Shown here piece by piece: positions 24,781 through 36,800 of a stretch of DNA of 64,000 bases (position 1 is the stretch's first letter; each line of letters opens with the position of its first letter). Both the position numbers and the translations under genes were made by a program. Origin of the DNA: Caprimulgus europaeus (Eukaryota > Chordata > Aves > Caprimulgiformes > Caprimulgidae); the NCBI GenBank assembly GCA_907165065.1, contig OU015524.1, positions 38,631,295-38,695,294 on the forward strand, read 5' to 3'. The notes beneath the pieces were generated by a model. The model ran no database searches. It had not been told where the DNA came from and was given only the letters and a program-made list of their open reading frames with translations.

Positions 24781-25455
24781 CTCATAAAATCATAGAATGG
24801 TTTAGATTGGAAGGGACCTTAAAGACCATCTAGTTCCAACCCCCTTGCCATGGCAGGGACACCTTTCACTAGATCAGGTTGCTCAAAGCCTCATCCAACT
24901 TGGCCTTCAACTCTTCCAGGGAGGGGGCATCCACAACTTTTCTGGGCAACCTGTTCCAGTGTCTGACCACCCTCACAGTGAAGAATTTCTTTCTAATATC
25001 TAATCTAAATCTATCCTCTTTCAGCTTGAAGCCATTTCCCCTTGTTCCATCACTACCTGACTTTATAACAAGTCCCTCCCCAGCTTTCTTGTAGGACCCT
25101 TCAGGTACTGGAAGGCCGCTATAAGGTCTCTCCTCCAGCGTGTCAACCACACCACTCAGCTTGGTGTCATCGGCAAACTTGCTGAGGGTGCGCTCAATCC
25201 TACTGTCTCTGTCTCCAACAAAGATGTTGAAGAGCACCAGCCCAAATAATGACCCCTGAGGGACACCGCTCATCACTGGTTTCCAGTCGGACTTTGAGCT
25301 GTTGACCACAACTCTTTGAGTGCGACCATCCAGCCAGTTCCTTATCCACTGAGTGGTCTATCCATCAAACCCCGGTGTCTCCAATTTAGAGACAAGGATG
25401 TTGTGCAGGACAGTGTCAAATGCCTTGCACAGGTCCAGGTAGATGACATCAGTTG
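24781..25455 (-). mobile_element. CR1 LINE with internal deletion (copy E)
   Basis: The antisense 3' end (tcataaaatcatagaatgg, then ttggaaggga) starts at 24781. The copy follows copy A closely up to ggccgctataaggtctc (25130). It then jumps directly to the block that lies about 495 bp further along in copy A (ccagcgtgtcaaccacacc). The shared bases ctc/cctcc at the junction suggest a microhomology-mediated deletion. It next continues further 5' in sense than copy A, through the FADD motif and GVPQGS, and ends near 25455 at gtagatgacatcagttgc. The element is 5'-truncated. It sits directly against the ancient copy D in the same orientation. Confidence 0.95.
24869..25309 (-). pseudogene. CR1 ORF2 remnant, internally deleted, frame open (copy E)
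   Basis: A 147-codon stretch is open on the minus strand. It begins in the reverse transcriptase with [20 protein letters not shown] (motif B region), then [13 protein letters not shown] (catalytic motif C). It crosses the deletion junction after VDTLEER and resumes in the C-terminal tail: [38 protein letters not shown] and LDEALSNLI. The segment just after the junction ([18 protein letters not shown]) is not in the frame used by copy A, and a later indel restores the usual frame. The catalytic FADD is intact, but most of ORF2 is absent, so no activity is expected. Confidence 0.88.
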
Positions 25456-26757
25456 CTTTAGCCTTAAAATTTGATTTGTTGCTTTGATTTTGCTGTTTTG
25501 TGTGTGGATGTCATGTCAGTAAGTGGAAGTGACTTGCTGTGTGTTTCCTGTGCAGCATGTGTTCCCACGAGGAACACCTTGGCCACAGATCAGTCTTCTC
25601 CCAGGATGCTGTGGTGGTTGTAGTTCCATGATACAGTCACTTTGCTTCCTGCTTCTTTGTCCCTGTCTGTCCTTACCTGCTGTGTGGGGGCAGACTTAGT
25701 CATGCTGCTTACATCAACTGTGCTATAAATTGTTCAAGAAAGTTTTCAGGTTTAAAATTCTTCCTTCCCTAAATTATTTTTAACCCGAGTCTCTCTTCTG
25801 ATTCATAATGATGAATATCCTGTGCCGTATGACCAAAGGTTATGGCTGGGAACGGGGGAGAGCGTAAAGTGTCCATAAAATGCTATTGCCATCAAAGTCC
25901 TTGTATTGTCAAATGGCAGCTGGTATGAGCTGTGGTCACAGGGAGTGCTTGGTCAGACAAGGGACTGGATTATGATAGAACATAGTGATAAACTATACTT
26001 TTTACACCTAATAACAAAAATACAGTATTAAAAGCTACAGTGGCTAATAAATGATAGTTACCAATAAATTATATAGTGTATCATTTATTACCTATTTTGT
26101 TTTAGCAATAGCCTGAATATTCAGTTCCAGGGTTATAAAAAGTTATGAGTCTCTAAAAATGCCATAAAATACTCTGTGAGCTCTAGTGTCTGGCAAACCA
26201 CAGAAAATCATGTTGCTATGAGATCTCTAGGTCAAATTCTAAGGTGGTTGTGGGTGTGGTGACTGTCTGCCTTGTTGTCAATAAAAACTTCCTGGTGGAT
26301 ATTGCTCATTCAAAAGTTGGCCACTTAATTGGCTAGGGATCAATATTGCTTATTTTCAGATTCTCTGGGTGGTGATAGATTTCCCATGGCTACAGTGTTG
26401 TATTTGTACAAAGCTAGATGCTGTGAAGCTAGTTGTTACTGTACTGTACAGTGCCTGCAGCTCAGGCTGCGTACCAACAATCTGCGCAACATTCAGCCTG
26501 CTGTAAAATGCAGAGAAGTTTTTAGGAGAGTTACCAAATATAATTGACAACTAAAAGGTAAACACTCCCTGGACATATCATCTCCCGCTATGGTAGTAAC
26601 TGATTAAGCTTACAACAGAACATTTGTTTCAAGAAACCACATTAGCTGACTAAAAAGTCTGCAGGTTTGGCAGTGAGCAGCACAGTTCCAAAAGCACGTG
26701 GTCTGTTCTGCCTGAGGAGGTGAGCGTTGCTTTGGTACGTCTGCAGTGGTTGTAGTA

Positions 26758-26793
26758 CTTCTTAATAAGTCTCCACTTCTTAATAAGTCTCCA
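26758..26793 (+). repeat. Perfect tandem duplication, 18 bp x 2
   Basis: The unit cttcttaataagtctcca occurs twice head to tail without mismatch, at 26758-26775 and 26776-26793. Perfect identity implies a recent duplication or a polymorphic two-copy minisatellite. Confidence 0.95.
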
Positions 26794-26997
26794 TAAAACA
26801 GTTGCTAAGTGTACATTGGGTTTTAAACTACATGTGTGTTTTCTTGTGTGTGGTACTCTTTCTGGCTTCTGCTAGTCGCTCAAGATTAGAAAATGAGTTG
26901 AAGGAACATGAGTTTGGGGTTTAGCTTCAGGTCAGCTTACAGCTTTGCTTTGAAATGAAGGGAGGAATTTGCTTTTAGGATGAAAGAAGCACTGGGA

Positions 26998-27080
26998 GTG
27001 AGCCACAATGTGTCGCATCACCCTCTCATTTAATTTAATTAATATATTTATTATTAATAGTGCTGTATTGTGTGGCTCAC
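26998..27080. repeat. Short inverted repeat
   Basis: gtgagccacaat at 26998-27009 is matched in inverse orientation by attgtgtggctcac at 27067-27080, with two extra bases in the second arm. The loop is AT-rich (tttaatttaattaatatat). It could form a weak cruciform or be the termini of a tiny non-autonomous element, but chance is quite possible. Confidence 0.5.
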
Positions 27081-28656
27081 AGGGAAGGAGGTCCCACCAA
27101 GAATGTCTTTGGGAAGTGCAGCTGCTATAGAGTTCTTCTGAGCACTGTGGAGCTAGGTGGCCTGAGGGGCCATGGCTGGGGGCTCACAGCCACCTTGGAG
27201 GTGGGAAATCACACTTGCTATCAGGAGGTAGGAGGCAGCAAGGGCTGTGATGCAGAGAGAAACAAGGACTCCATCCAAGTTTTGAATGCAGCTGCTTTTC
27301 CTGGTAGGATGCTGGCTTCTGGCTTGCTGTGCCCACTGCATACAAGAGCTCTTCTGCGTAATAATTCCTTTGCTTTTGCGAGCATTTTGGGTTCCAAATA
27401 GAAAATAGGTGGAGGAGACATAGGGGTTGGGTTTAGCTTCAGAAGGTGCTAAGGAGACGGCAGAAGCTGTCTTAGACCTGATAAGAAATGTTGTTCATTG
27501 AGAAGCAGAGGCTTCCAGCACCCCAGCTCAGTGGGGTTCTCGCTCTGCAACAGTGGTACGCTGCTGGTCGGTGGTATCATGACTTTCCATAAAATAGGAG
27601 CAGTTCAGTTAGAAATGGTATTTCATTTCCTGCTTTCCCTTCGATGTCTAGCTTTGTGTGCACTTGTACCACAGTGTCAAGATCTTATATCACACACCTG
27701 GAAATTTTGTCTTAGGCTATAGGGTTTGGAGGAGGCGAGCTGTTCCCATGAGACTCCTGCTTTCTTTAGAACAAGCACCAGAACAGTACGTCAGAGAGAG
27801 AAAATAAAAAAGAGAGTTTTCATGGCTTCTGCCAGAGTGTACTCATTAATCCCTTGTCCTGGTACATTGTTTGAGAGTCCTATTTATTCTTTGCTGTATT
27901 GTAACAAGATCTCCAGCACTGACTATTTGTTCAAGGCCGATGACAGAGTGGCATTGCTAATGCATAAGGATGACACTTGAAATTTTTGCCATCTACTCCT
28001 GCTTGACAGCATTTGTGATTACTGAGATTTGATTGTTACTGCAATATGCTACAGATCCTACTAAAAATGGCAAAATCTGTGTACAAAATTTCTGTAACAT
28101 CTGAAAAGCTTTTTCTTTCACTGTGTAGTGACATGGGCATGAGCACCACGATAGAGGAGTGTTGTCCTAAGGTGACTGATGAGGACCCTCTTTACTTGGA
28201 CAAGAAAATGTATCCATACTGGTACACTCCAGCCATTCTATGTAGATAATTTTATTTTTATTTCTTACTCACTTTTATTCATTTGTTTTGAGGAAAGTTT
28301 TTTCCTTCTGAACAGCTATACAATTACTGAGGTTCAGGGACTGTTGTTCAGAAGCAAATAAAAGTCTAAATAGAAGTCTTTTGGTTTGTAGTTGAAGAAT
28401 TGGCTTAAAGAAATATTCTGCTTGTATAATAGAAAAATCTCAATTATTCGTTAACAACTAATATCAAACAGAAAAGCTGAAAAGTCTTCTAAAGCTTTGA
28501 ATGTTTTTGTAGTGCTATGTTGTTGGTAGGGTTTGGGGTCTTTCTCAGGAGTTTTTTGTTGGTGTTGTTTGGGGGTTTTTTTTTGAAACCATCACTGGTG
28601 GAGGATAAACATCAGAATCAGTTCTGTTATCCTAGATAAATTAGAAAAAATAAAAT

Positions 28657-28795
28657 AGCATCATAGGATAACTTATACCCAACTCTGAGGTTAGACCAGG
28701 ATGCTCAGGACTTTACCCAGTCGTCCATCTAAGGACACTGTGACTGTGCAGCCCTGCTAGGCAGTCTGTTCTGTAATCTATAATCCTAAGTGATT
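28657..28795 (-). mobile_element. Decayed CR1 LINE 3' end (copy F)
   Basis: catcataggataac near 28659 is a decayed antisense CR1 terminus. It is followed by agaccaggatgctcaggac, tttacccagtcg and gactgtgcagccctgctagg, then cagtctgttctgtaat. These correspond in order to the CR1 blocks normally reading accaggttgctcagggc, gtccagtc, ccacagcctctctgggc and cagcctgttccagtg. Only about 140 bp remain and an internal portion is lost. The order and spacing make the call reasonably safe. Confidence 0.72.
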
Positions 28796-28853
28796 AGTAT
28801 ATGATACCATTGCAAATGTTTCAGCAACTTTTTTATTTTCTGTTTTATTACAG

Positions 28854-28875
28854 GACTACTGTTTACAAGTCAGAA
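28854..28875 (+). other. Microexon-like segment (weak)
   Basis: A long pyrimidine stretch (ttttttattttctgttttattacag) ends at 28853 and makes a good 3' splice site. Twenty-two bases later gaa|gtaagag (28876) is a strong 5' splice site. A 22-nt segment between good splice signals is the pattern of a microexon. No flanking exon is known in this window and the pattern can arise by chance, so this is only a candidate. Confidence 0.15.
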
Positions 28876-29344
28876 GTAAGAGAGTATAGTATTTTCAATA
28901 ATGCCAAAAGACACTGTGAGTTGTATTTGGTTGTATTTCTAACCCTTGCTACATTTATGGCATAGAGATGATATCTTGCGTAGTTCTGTTGTGAGCCTGA
29001 ACTCTACTCTCTTACAGAGTTAAATTAAAGTTTAAGGATTGATCTTCTGTACAGTAGCTGAACAAGATTAATGTTAATTGATGGTTTCAAACAAACATCA
29101 GTACTCAATAATATAGCTACATTTAATTTTTAATATGATTTAGACTTATAAATATGGATGGATCAAAAAAAGGAACCTGAGTGCTTCCTTGCCTGTAAGA
29201 AGCTCATAGCATTCTTTCATTTGTAAATTTAAGAATCGTTACTTTGTTTATACAGATTGTTTACTTCAAGAAAAACAAAGTCTTTAAAGTCCCCTGGAAA
29301 AAAATTACTTTAGAATGTACTTGAAGCTGAGGGTGAAAACCCAG

Positions 29345-29361
29345 AAAAAAAAAAAAAAAAA
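29345..29361 (+). repeat. Poly(A) tract, 17 bases
   Basis: An uninterrupted A17 run. No retroposed gene body is recognisable upstream of it, so it is treated as a simple homopolymer and not as a tail. Confidence 0.9.
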
Positions 29362-32300
29362 TACTGGTGCAGCTGTTTTCTAAGTGAGAATTCTAACTGG
29401 AAATTAGGAATTTTGGAGTCAGTTATAGAAATTATTAAATTTGAAAGACTAGGTCAATATAAAGCATCTTATAAACTTAAAATTAATTTCCAGTGGATTT
29501 TATGCAATAAAAAAATGACTGTGATAAAGTAAACTTTAGTATTTGTTGAATGTAGGTTGTTAGATTACAATTACTTTTCTTTAACAATGCTCTGCATTTT
29601 TTTATTATTCTGGTTTTTTCCTTATAGCCTCACTTCAGTCAGTCAGGTCTGTGTTTCTTAAATAGCACATCTATATATATGAAATATAATAATTGTAACC
29701 ATAAGTCTGAATTTCCAGCAGTTGCAGTTCCCTGGGCTTTTAATAATTATAACTCCTCATATTTGTTATTAGCAGTAGGATTTGATTTATAAGTTTTGCA
29801 TTTACGTGTAGGATACTTTATTATTGAGATGCACACAGTAACACTAAGCTGGAAATTTTAAAGCATGCTGCTCTATTGTCTATTTAATGAGTAGAAGCTG
29901 TTCTAAAACCATTTGTCTCGGCATGGCAGAAATCACGCTTAGCACTGCACCGTCCTAGTGCAATCCTAACCTCTTGGCCCCATCCACAGCAGTTGGAGGT
30001 AGGATGGATCTGCCTAGCAACCCTAAGATAAAGTTCACTCTTTGCACATTAGCACACTGTCTGCTAAGTGTGAGATGCCTGAGCAAAATTTCAGCCCACC
30101 CTGCGTCCCCGTTCCCTGATTTATCCTTGGCCAGTCCTACAGGCTCATTTTTCCTGTTTTAAACAAACTCTGAGTGCCTTCATTCCTATCCAACTGCCAG
30201 AATACTGGAATTAAAAGATTGATTTATATTTTTTGTATTAACCAAATACTGGTTTATGTGAGAAAAAACAGAGTAGAGGAGAGCAAAAAATAAAAGAATA
30301 AAAAAAATTATTCCAAGGTAGTTACAGACAGTTACTTTTCTACAACTCTGAACATGAATATTCCCAGTATCAAGGTTTTAGGGTGAAATACATATTTTAT
30401 GTTCAATAGTGACAACTTCCTGCTCGTCACAAGAGTATAGTGCTCAAGATGTTTTAGCGCAAACATCAGCTGCTACTGCTGCTTACAGGTACCACAGTGT
30501 GTTTGCCATATTGCCATCCCTGCCAGTTCTTCTGCTTGTAGAAATCAGCTCCTGGGTGATTTCCCTAATTTTTCTAATTGACTTGTTGGCTGTAGAGGTG
30601 CTAGGTCCATGCTTACAGAAACTTCTGTTCCCTAGCTTCCAGGTGCTGGCTGGACCTCTGCAGGATCAGGGAGCTGTTGCAGGATTTTAGAAACCCGAAC
30701 AGAAAGGTTTTTTCTGCTGGCTTTAGGAAGAAAGCTGCCAAATCTGCCTCTTTGTGCATTTTTAATGCCACCAGCCATGCCACAAACATTTGTGAGACTT
30801 ATCCAAGCCTGCTCCTACTAAGACACGTGTCTTTAAGAATCAAACTCAAGTGCAGAAAACTTCCTGTGTGATACTGCAGCATATCCTGTCAGTTGGTAGT
30901 TTTAAACCATATTGGTGCCAAACTACTGTCAGCATACAAAGCAAAGAGGCTTTGATGTCTGGGTATTTTCTTTAAATGAGGAAATTTCTAAACCTTGCTA
31001 CCCGTGACTATTAGAAGCAGTGATCTTCTCTACTGCTGCCGTGCTTTTCCCTCTCCTCTGCCCCTATCTCTCTGCATCTTCATGTCTCTTATCTTTTGTA
31101 CTCTCCCATTTCCCTTTTCACATGTAAATGCAACATTAAAACACTGAAGGCTATGTATTCTTTCCCTTCTCATTCTCTGTTTTCAGGCTTCTGCTAATTT
31201 TTTGATCCCCTAATGCTGTCTTTGGAATCTTATTATTTTTTTTTTCTGCTTGTAAAGTTCTGTTTCTCTCCTCTTTTTAATCATTATTGTCCTGTCAAAG
31301 CTTGTTCCATGATGCTGACTGCCCTCATGATCCCAACTGTTCCTTTCTCTCCTGCTCCCATCCCACAAAGCTGCAGCGTGCTTTCCCAGTTGTGTGCTGA
31401 CCGTGCCACTCCTGTGCTGAGCTGCATTGGTGCTGTGCTCCTTCAGCCATGTGGCTGTGCCTTCAGAGCATGAGGGAGAGGGAGCAAAGCCCTCAGCAGT
31501 GGCCATGCCTCGTGAATCTGGACAAATTTAGCACGTGGTAATTTAGCCATGGTATGTGACAAGTGTGCAAGAGGAAGGATAGCGATCTGCCCCTTATCTT
31601 TAATGAGAGGATATTACAGGAGTTTGGTTGTAGCAACCCTGAGAGGAGGAGGATGTACTTCATAGTTGACTTACTGGAGTACCAAAATTATACTGAGTTC
31701 CTTGGGTTTTGTTTTGGGTTTTTTCTTGTGCTTGTTTGGATTGTGAGTTTTTTTGCTAGGGGTTTTTTCTTTATTATTTGAAACACTTTATAACTGGGAG
31801 TTGGTTAGACGAAACAAAAAGTGAATTTAGGATTAATCTCCCTGACTATGCAAATACTTGTCTCTTGATAACGGGAACACTAAACCCCGAGCTTATGCTT
31901 GCATACAAGCTTTGTATTTTTATTTGATCTCTCAAGTTTCCTTAGAGCCATCACAATCAAATTGTAAATGAGAGTGAAAACTAAGTAATTGTCATGTTCA
32001 AGTGGCCAAATGCTTTTTCTGTGACAGAATCAAAATGAAATAGAAATGGCTGGAAACAATTTTTCTTTTTCTAATAGGGAAAAATTTTGCAAATATGCTT
32101 TACGGTGCCTGATTTTATAGTGTCTTGGACACAAAAGACTTCCAGGCTACTGTGTATTGTGAGATAGGTGAGAGTTGAACATTAAACTGCCTAAAGTAAT
32201 ATTAATAAACAAAAACATAGGTAATGTTATGAGGATTAATGTTAATTTTGCACTTCTCCATGTAACCAGGAATAAGTACTTACTCATGTAGGTATAAATC

Positions 32301-33072
32301 CTATCTAAGAATATATATGAAGAAAAGGGGTGGAGGTAATGAAGGAGTACAGCTGGAATGTGAACGTTTAGCACAATGAACATGGGTTAAAAGCACACCA
32401 GTTTGGTTTTGGGAGGATGCTGGATTGGTTTTCCTTGCAAGACAGAGGAGTGTGGTGAGTGCGTGGGTAGGGAAGCACCTGGAGTTGTGCCTCCCTATTT
32501 GGCCTAGCTTCTTGGAGAGGATTTCAAAATCACACGGTTTGAAGCAAAGCAGACAGAAAAATGCAGTTAATAGCAGTCATAATAAAAGTGATATACAACA
32601 AATAGTAGTTGGTTACGAGGGAAGAGTTAAGGAGATTAAGCTTATTTAGCCTTTGGTGACAGCTACAGGTTGCTCTTAGGCTGCTGCTCCATGGGAGGCA
32701 GACCACAGAAGGGAGGACGGCACCTGCGTCCTTGGGCCTGGGTCTGTCCCAGGAAGGCACAGACTCCCGTGTGGCTGTGCATAGCTCTTTGGAGGGCTCA
32801 TCTTCAAAACCTCTTACTGCAGACAGCACACAGTCAGTCTGCTCTGATGTCCTTCCACTCCCGTGCATCCCCCGAAGGGAGTCTGCCCTAGCTGCTGTGC
32901 TGTCTGTGAGCCTTTCTGATGTGTGCAGTAAAATATGTAGGAATTTAAAAATTAAACTGCTTGTTAGATCTTAAGTAGTTTTATTATTTTGCAAAGTAAG
33001 ATAGTGAATCTGAATTATTTACCAATGCTGTCGTGGAATTTGGAGTTTGTGAGGCATACAGCCTAAGCACCC

Positions 33073-33839
33073 TTTTTTTTGTTTTTTTTTTTTTCCTCCC
33101 TCCCCTGCTGTGCTGTAAGTGCACCTTGAAATGCCATTACCTGCTATAGCTGAGGACAAGGTAATTTGTAATGTGGAACAGCTAATTTTTCATTCTAGTT
33201 CCACTGGGGCATAATGCAAAACAATCCAGTATAGCTGTGGTGATAGTACAATAACCTGCAGGTACTATGTCAGTTGCTGTATCCTGTCACCTTTGGCCAA
33301 TAATGAAGCTATTTCCAAAATTACTGTAGGCTTTTAAATATATTTGACATATTCTACTTTTTACAAAGTATAGAAGTCTATGCAGGAGGAAAAAAATGAG
33401 CTAGAGCCATTACAAAAAGATAAATAAAAATGCAAATTATAGTTAGTTGACTTCCCCAAATCTAGGAGCCTTAATTACATTAAGGAGCTAATTTGGTGAA
33501 CCAGATTTAAAAAAAAAAAATGTTTTCCGAGGCAGCTTAGGCAATTTTCCGAGTGTTTTTTTTTTTTTTTTTTGTTTTTTGTTTTTTTTTCTAAATTGTA
33601 GTAAATGTGAAGGATTTGAGAACTGCCAGCTCTTTTAGGCTGGCAGCACCCTGTAATGTATTAGCTTTGAGAAGAGTCCAGCTTAGAACAACTTTCAGTA
33701 GGACAGTGAGCTGCTGTGTTTCAGAAGTGTTGGTGCACAGCTGCAGAATTAAGCTGCCCCATGAATTTTGTTCTGTTGTCTGGAAGTTCAGCTGTAAAAA
33801 AGCTTAAAAGTTTTGTTGCTTTTTTTTTTTTTTTTCTTT
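33073..33839 (+). repeat. Cluster of three long T tracts
   Basis: T-rich runs occur at 33073-33094 (one G interruption), 33556-33590 (two G interruptions) and 33811-33839 (ending ctttcag, a strong-looking 3' splice-site context). Three such tracts within 770 bp is a local concentration. All have T on the plus strand. No retroposon body is recognisable beside any of them on the minus strand. Confidence 0.85.
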
Positions 33840-36800
33840 CAGATTAGGTGCTAAACTGCTTTGTATTTAATATGTTGCATTTCGGGTCTCATTCAGGTCA
33901 CCTAAGTAAGAGGCAGCATGCTCTGTGTCCAGCCAGAGCACTGATATGGTCATTTTGCAGACGTTCCCTCAGAAAGACTTTTAAAAATATTTTTCTTGTT
34001 TTCCCCAGCCTCTAATTTTCCTGTAGCTTGCTGAAATGTGATGTCTTCCAGACCACTGTTTTGTTGTCAAATTAAGATAAAATTGGCCAGAAAATTTAGG
34101 AGTTACTTGAAGGCTATCTGATAGGCTCTGATTGTATGAGCCTGCTTTCACATGCCATGTGACAAAAAAACCCAAAACCAAACCCAACATCTCAACCCTC
34201 AAGAAAAAGAACTCTTTAATTTTGCTACAGAGGCAATACTCAGATGTCTCTGTGTGTATGACCTGTGTGTTCAGATTCAGCAATGAAAGTATTACTGTAC
34301 ATAGCAGTATCTATTTTGTTACTGTGCTGGTACTCTGCAGTGAATTTTTCTTCTCAGCAGAGCAATTTTTGCTGTATTATACTGAATTCCTGGAGAATCC
34401 CTGAAAGATGACTGAAATTTTAAAGCTCAAATTATGTCATAATTCTTTCCTTGTGAGACAGTTGGAAAACCCATCCTGCAAAGCTAGATTCTATCTCCTT
34501 TCTGTAGATAACAGGAAAAATAATTTTGACTGTGTAAGTACAATCCTCTTACAAGGCTTCCTGAATTAGCAATTCTGATAATCTTAAGTAGTATGCTTCC
34601 TCAACCCCTGTATTTACAAATTATTTACTTATTCAAGCCTTGTGTACCTGAGTCAAAACCTACTCATCTGTCCTCACAGAGAAAAGGATTACAGACTCTG
34701 AAATCTCCTTTTAATATCAATTATGTTGTAGTATGGAACTGATTACTATTTTCCTGGCTTTAATTGAGGTTGAATCATTTCTGATATCATTCAATGTGAG
34801 AAAGAAACTGAAAGCTCTTAAAAATAATAGAAATAAAGGTAAATCCGCATCATAAGTTGCACTCAAATATTTAAATTAAAGTCAGTAAGTTAACGTGCCT
34901 CGAGTGAGAATCTGTCTCATTAATATTAATCTTTGGACTCTAATGAGAACACTAAGCTACTATGTAATGCTAAAAGGGCACAGGTGTGACAGTCTCAGAG
35001 AAGGTGGAAGCCCTAAATCCCACAGGCTATTAAGCTATAAATTGCACTACCTAATTATTAGGCCATTTCTTGCCTGGCTGTTGAAAGGGATGGGTTTTTT
35101 AATGTTTACTGTGAAAAATAAATGCTCACAGAAGACAATTCATCATACACAGAATGACATATCGCTGAAATTTCACTGTAGAAGAAAAATATGGTGGAGT
35201 CTGTGACCCCAGTGCTTTCTCAATATACTAATTCATACCTTAGGCAGAAGAATTCAATGGAAAATTGTCTTTTTTTCTTTTTTCTTCCATGGTTTCGTCG
35301 TGTTCTGGGCTGCTCTGTGTCACAGTGATGCTGTGTTGGCAGTGTTGAAACTGCAGTGTTCCGAGTTGCAAGCCATTAAAATGAAATGCATCAATTATAA
35401 GTGCTTTGGTAAAGGGCAACCATGCCAAGGAAATTACAGGAGAAAGCAGATGCTTATATTTGGAAAAAAAGGATATATTTTTAGCTTACAAACAGTAGAC
35501 ATTTTTAGCTAATATGTTCTTTGTTTTCTTTGCAGTTTTGGGAGGGTTTTCTGTCTTTCCATCACTGTGTATCAAGGTTTTAAGAAAATGAAAGACTTGA
35601 AGCTTAGTTGTGTTCTCCACAGCTCCAGCATTCATCAATTGGTCTGTGATTGACACTCAGTAAATAGCATGGTTTAGTCTCTGGAAGGAAAACTCAGTTC
35701 ACAATTTCCCTGCTGTGTTCAGGTTTGAAGGGGTAAAAGAGAAAACAGAATCTACAGTTGCTTTCCTGGGCAATGTCAACAACAGCAGCCTGGGTGCATG
35801 CAGGGAGCACATTTAATCTCTTAGTGCTCCTAGACTTTGCAGTGATGGATTCCATATAAATAAATAAAGACTTGTGAGATTTAGTAAGATGCCATAGGTA
35901 GGTGATCACAATTTGTCTTTACTAGAAGCCTTTTGGTAGGAACATCCATAAACTGTATAGTCATATGTTGTCCACTCCCCCCTGAAATTAAATAGAAATT
36001 AAAGAAGAGAAAAAATCTTTTTAGGTGTAAATGTCCTTTCATTATTCTGCCTGCTAGTGTAGCTGTTGTGTTAATTGATAGTTCTTAATGAGTCCTCTGG
36101 TGGTGGAACAGAATTGAAGTGGGAGTGTGTTCTGTATGTTAAAACCACAAGTAAAATATGATTCTGTTGTCTTGAACAGAGAATTATTTACATGGTGAAC
36201 TGTACAGATGGCTTGTAAAGGAAAATTACTCTTCCTTCCTGAAAAACCACTTGATAAATCACAGGCTTCTCTTAATGTTTTCTTCTTTCTTAATGTCTAA
36301 AAAATCCAAAAGTTATGCAAATGTGTAGTACTCCAATCACACTAAACACCTGGGAAAACATAATAAGTACTCTTAACAGAGTACCTTAATACATGCTTTT
36401 TTAAATTCTTAACATTTGTTGAAAAACTCATGAAGTCCTAGGAAATGTTTTTTTTTTATAGGAAATTAGAAGTTTTCTATGTATTATGCAGTTAATGAAT
36501 GTTTTATCTTTTGTAACTGACAGAACCAACCTTTTTGAGTAGTTCACTAAATGCAACATATTCATCTTTTGCTTATTACTGTTTTCCATAGTAGGCAATG
36601 GTAACATACACAAAAAAATCAATACATAGGTTTTTTTGGTACTAGGTACTAGGCTGGAGTTTGATTTACAGGGGGTGAACTGGTTGGACTTTCAGGTGGA
36701 ACAAAGATGAAGATCCTAGCTCCTGACTTTAGTGATCACCAGTAATGGTGTGGACTGCCTTGGAGGCTGGAGGTGTTGCTGTTGGGGATGTACCACCCAA

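Larger units (their letters stand above)
25456..28656. other. Unique noncoding sequence
   Basis: No gene is recognised here. The stretch contains an 18-bp perfect tandem duplication (26758-26793) and a short inverted repeat (26998-27080), listed separately. Open frames at 27060-27401 (plus, 113 codons) and on the opposite strand overlap each other and lack recognisable domains. Confidence 0.55.

Noticed and set aside
31210..31506. Overlapping 98- and 86-codon frames on opposite strands
   Set aside because: Neither translation has recognisable domains, and the region lacks a convincing exon or pseudogene structure.
32617..32653. gagattaagcttatttagcc as a CR1 LGLFSLE-coding fragment
   Set aside because: The match is about 35 bases and the expected downstream CR1 blocks do not follow.
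36091..36106. cctctggtggtgg as a CTCF site (also 49033-49048)
   Set aside because: Only the ccaccag half of the motif fits, and matches of this quality are expected by chance.
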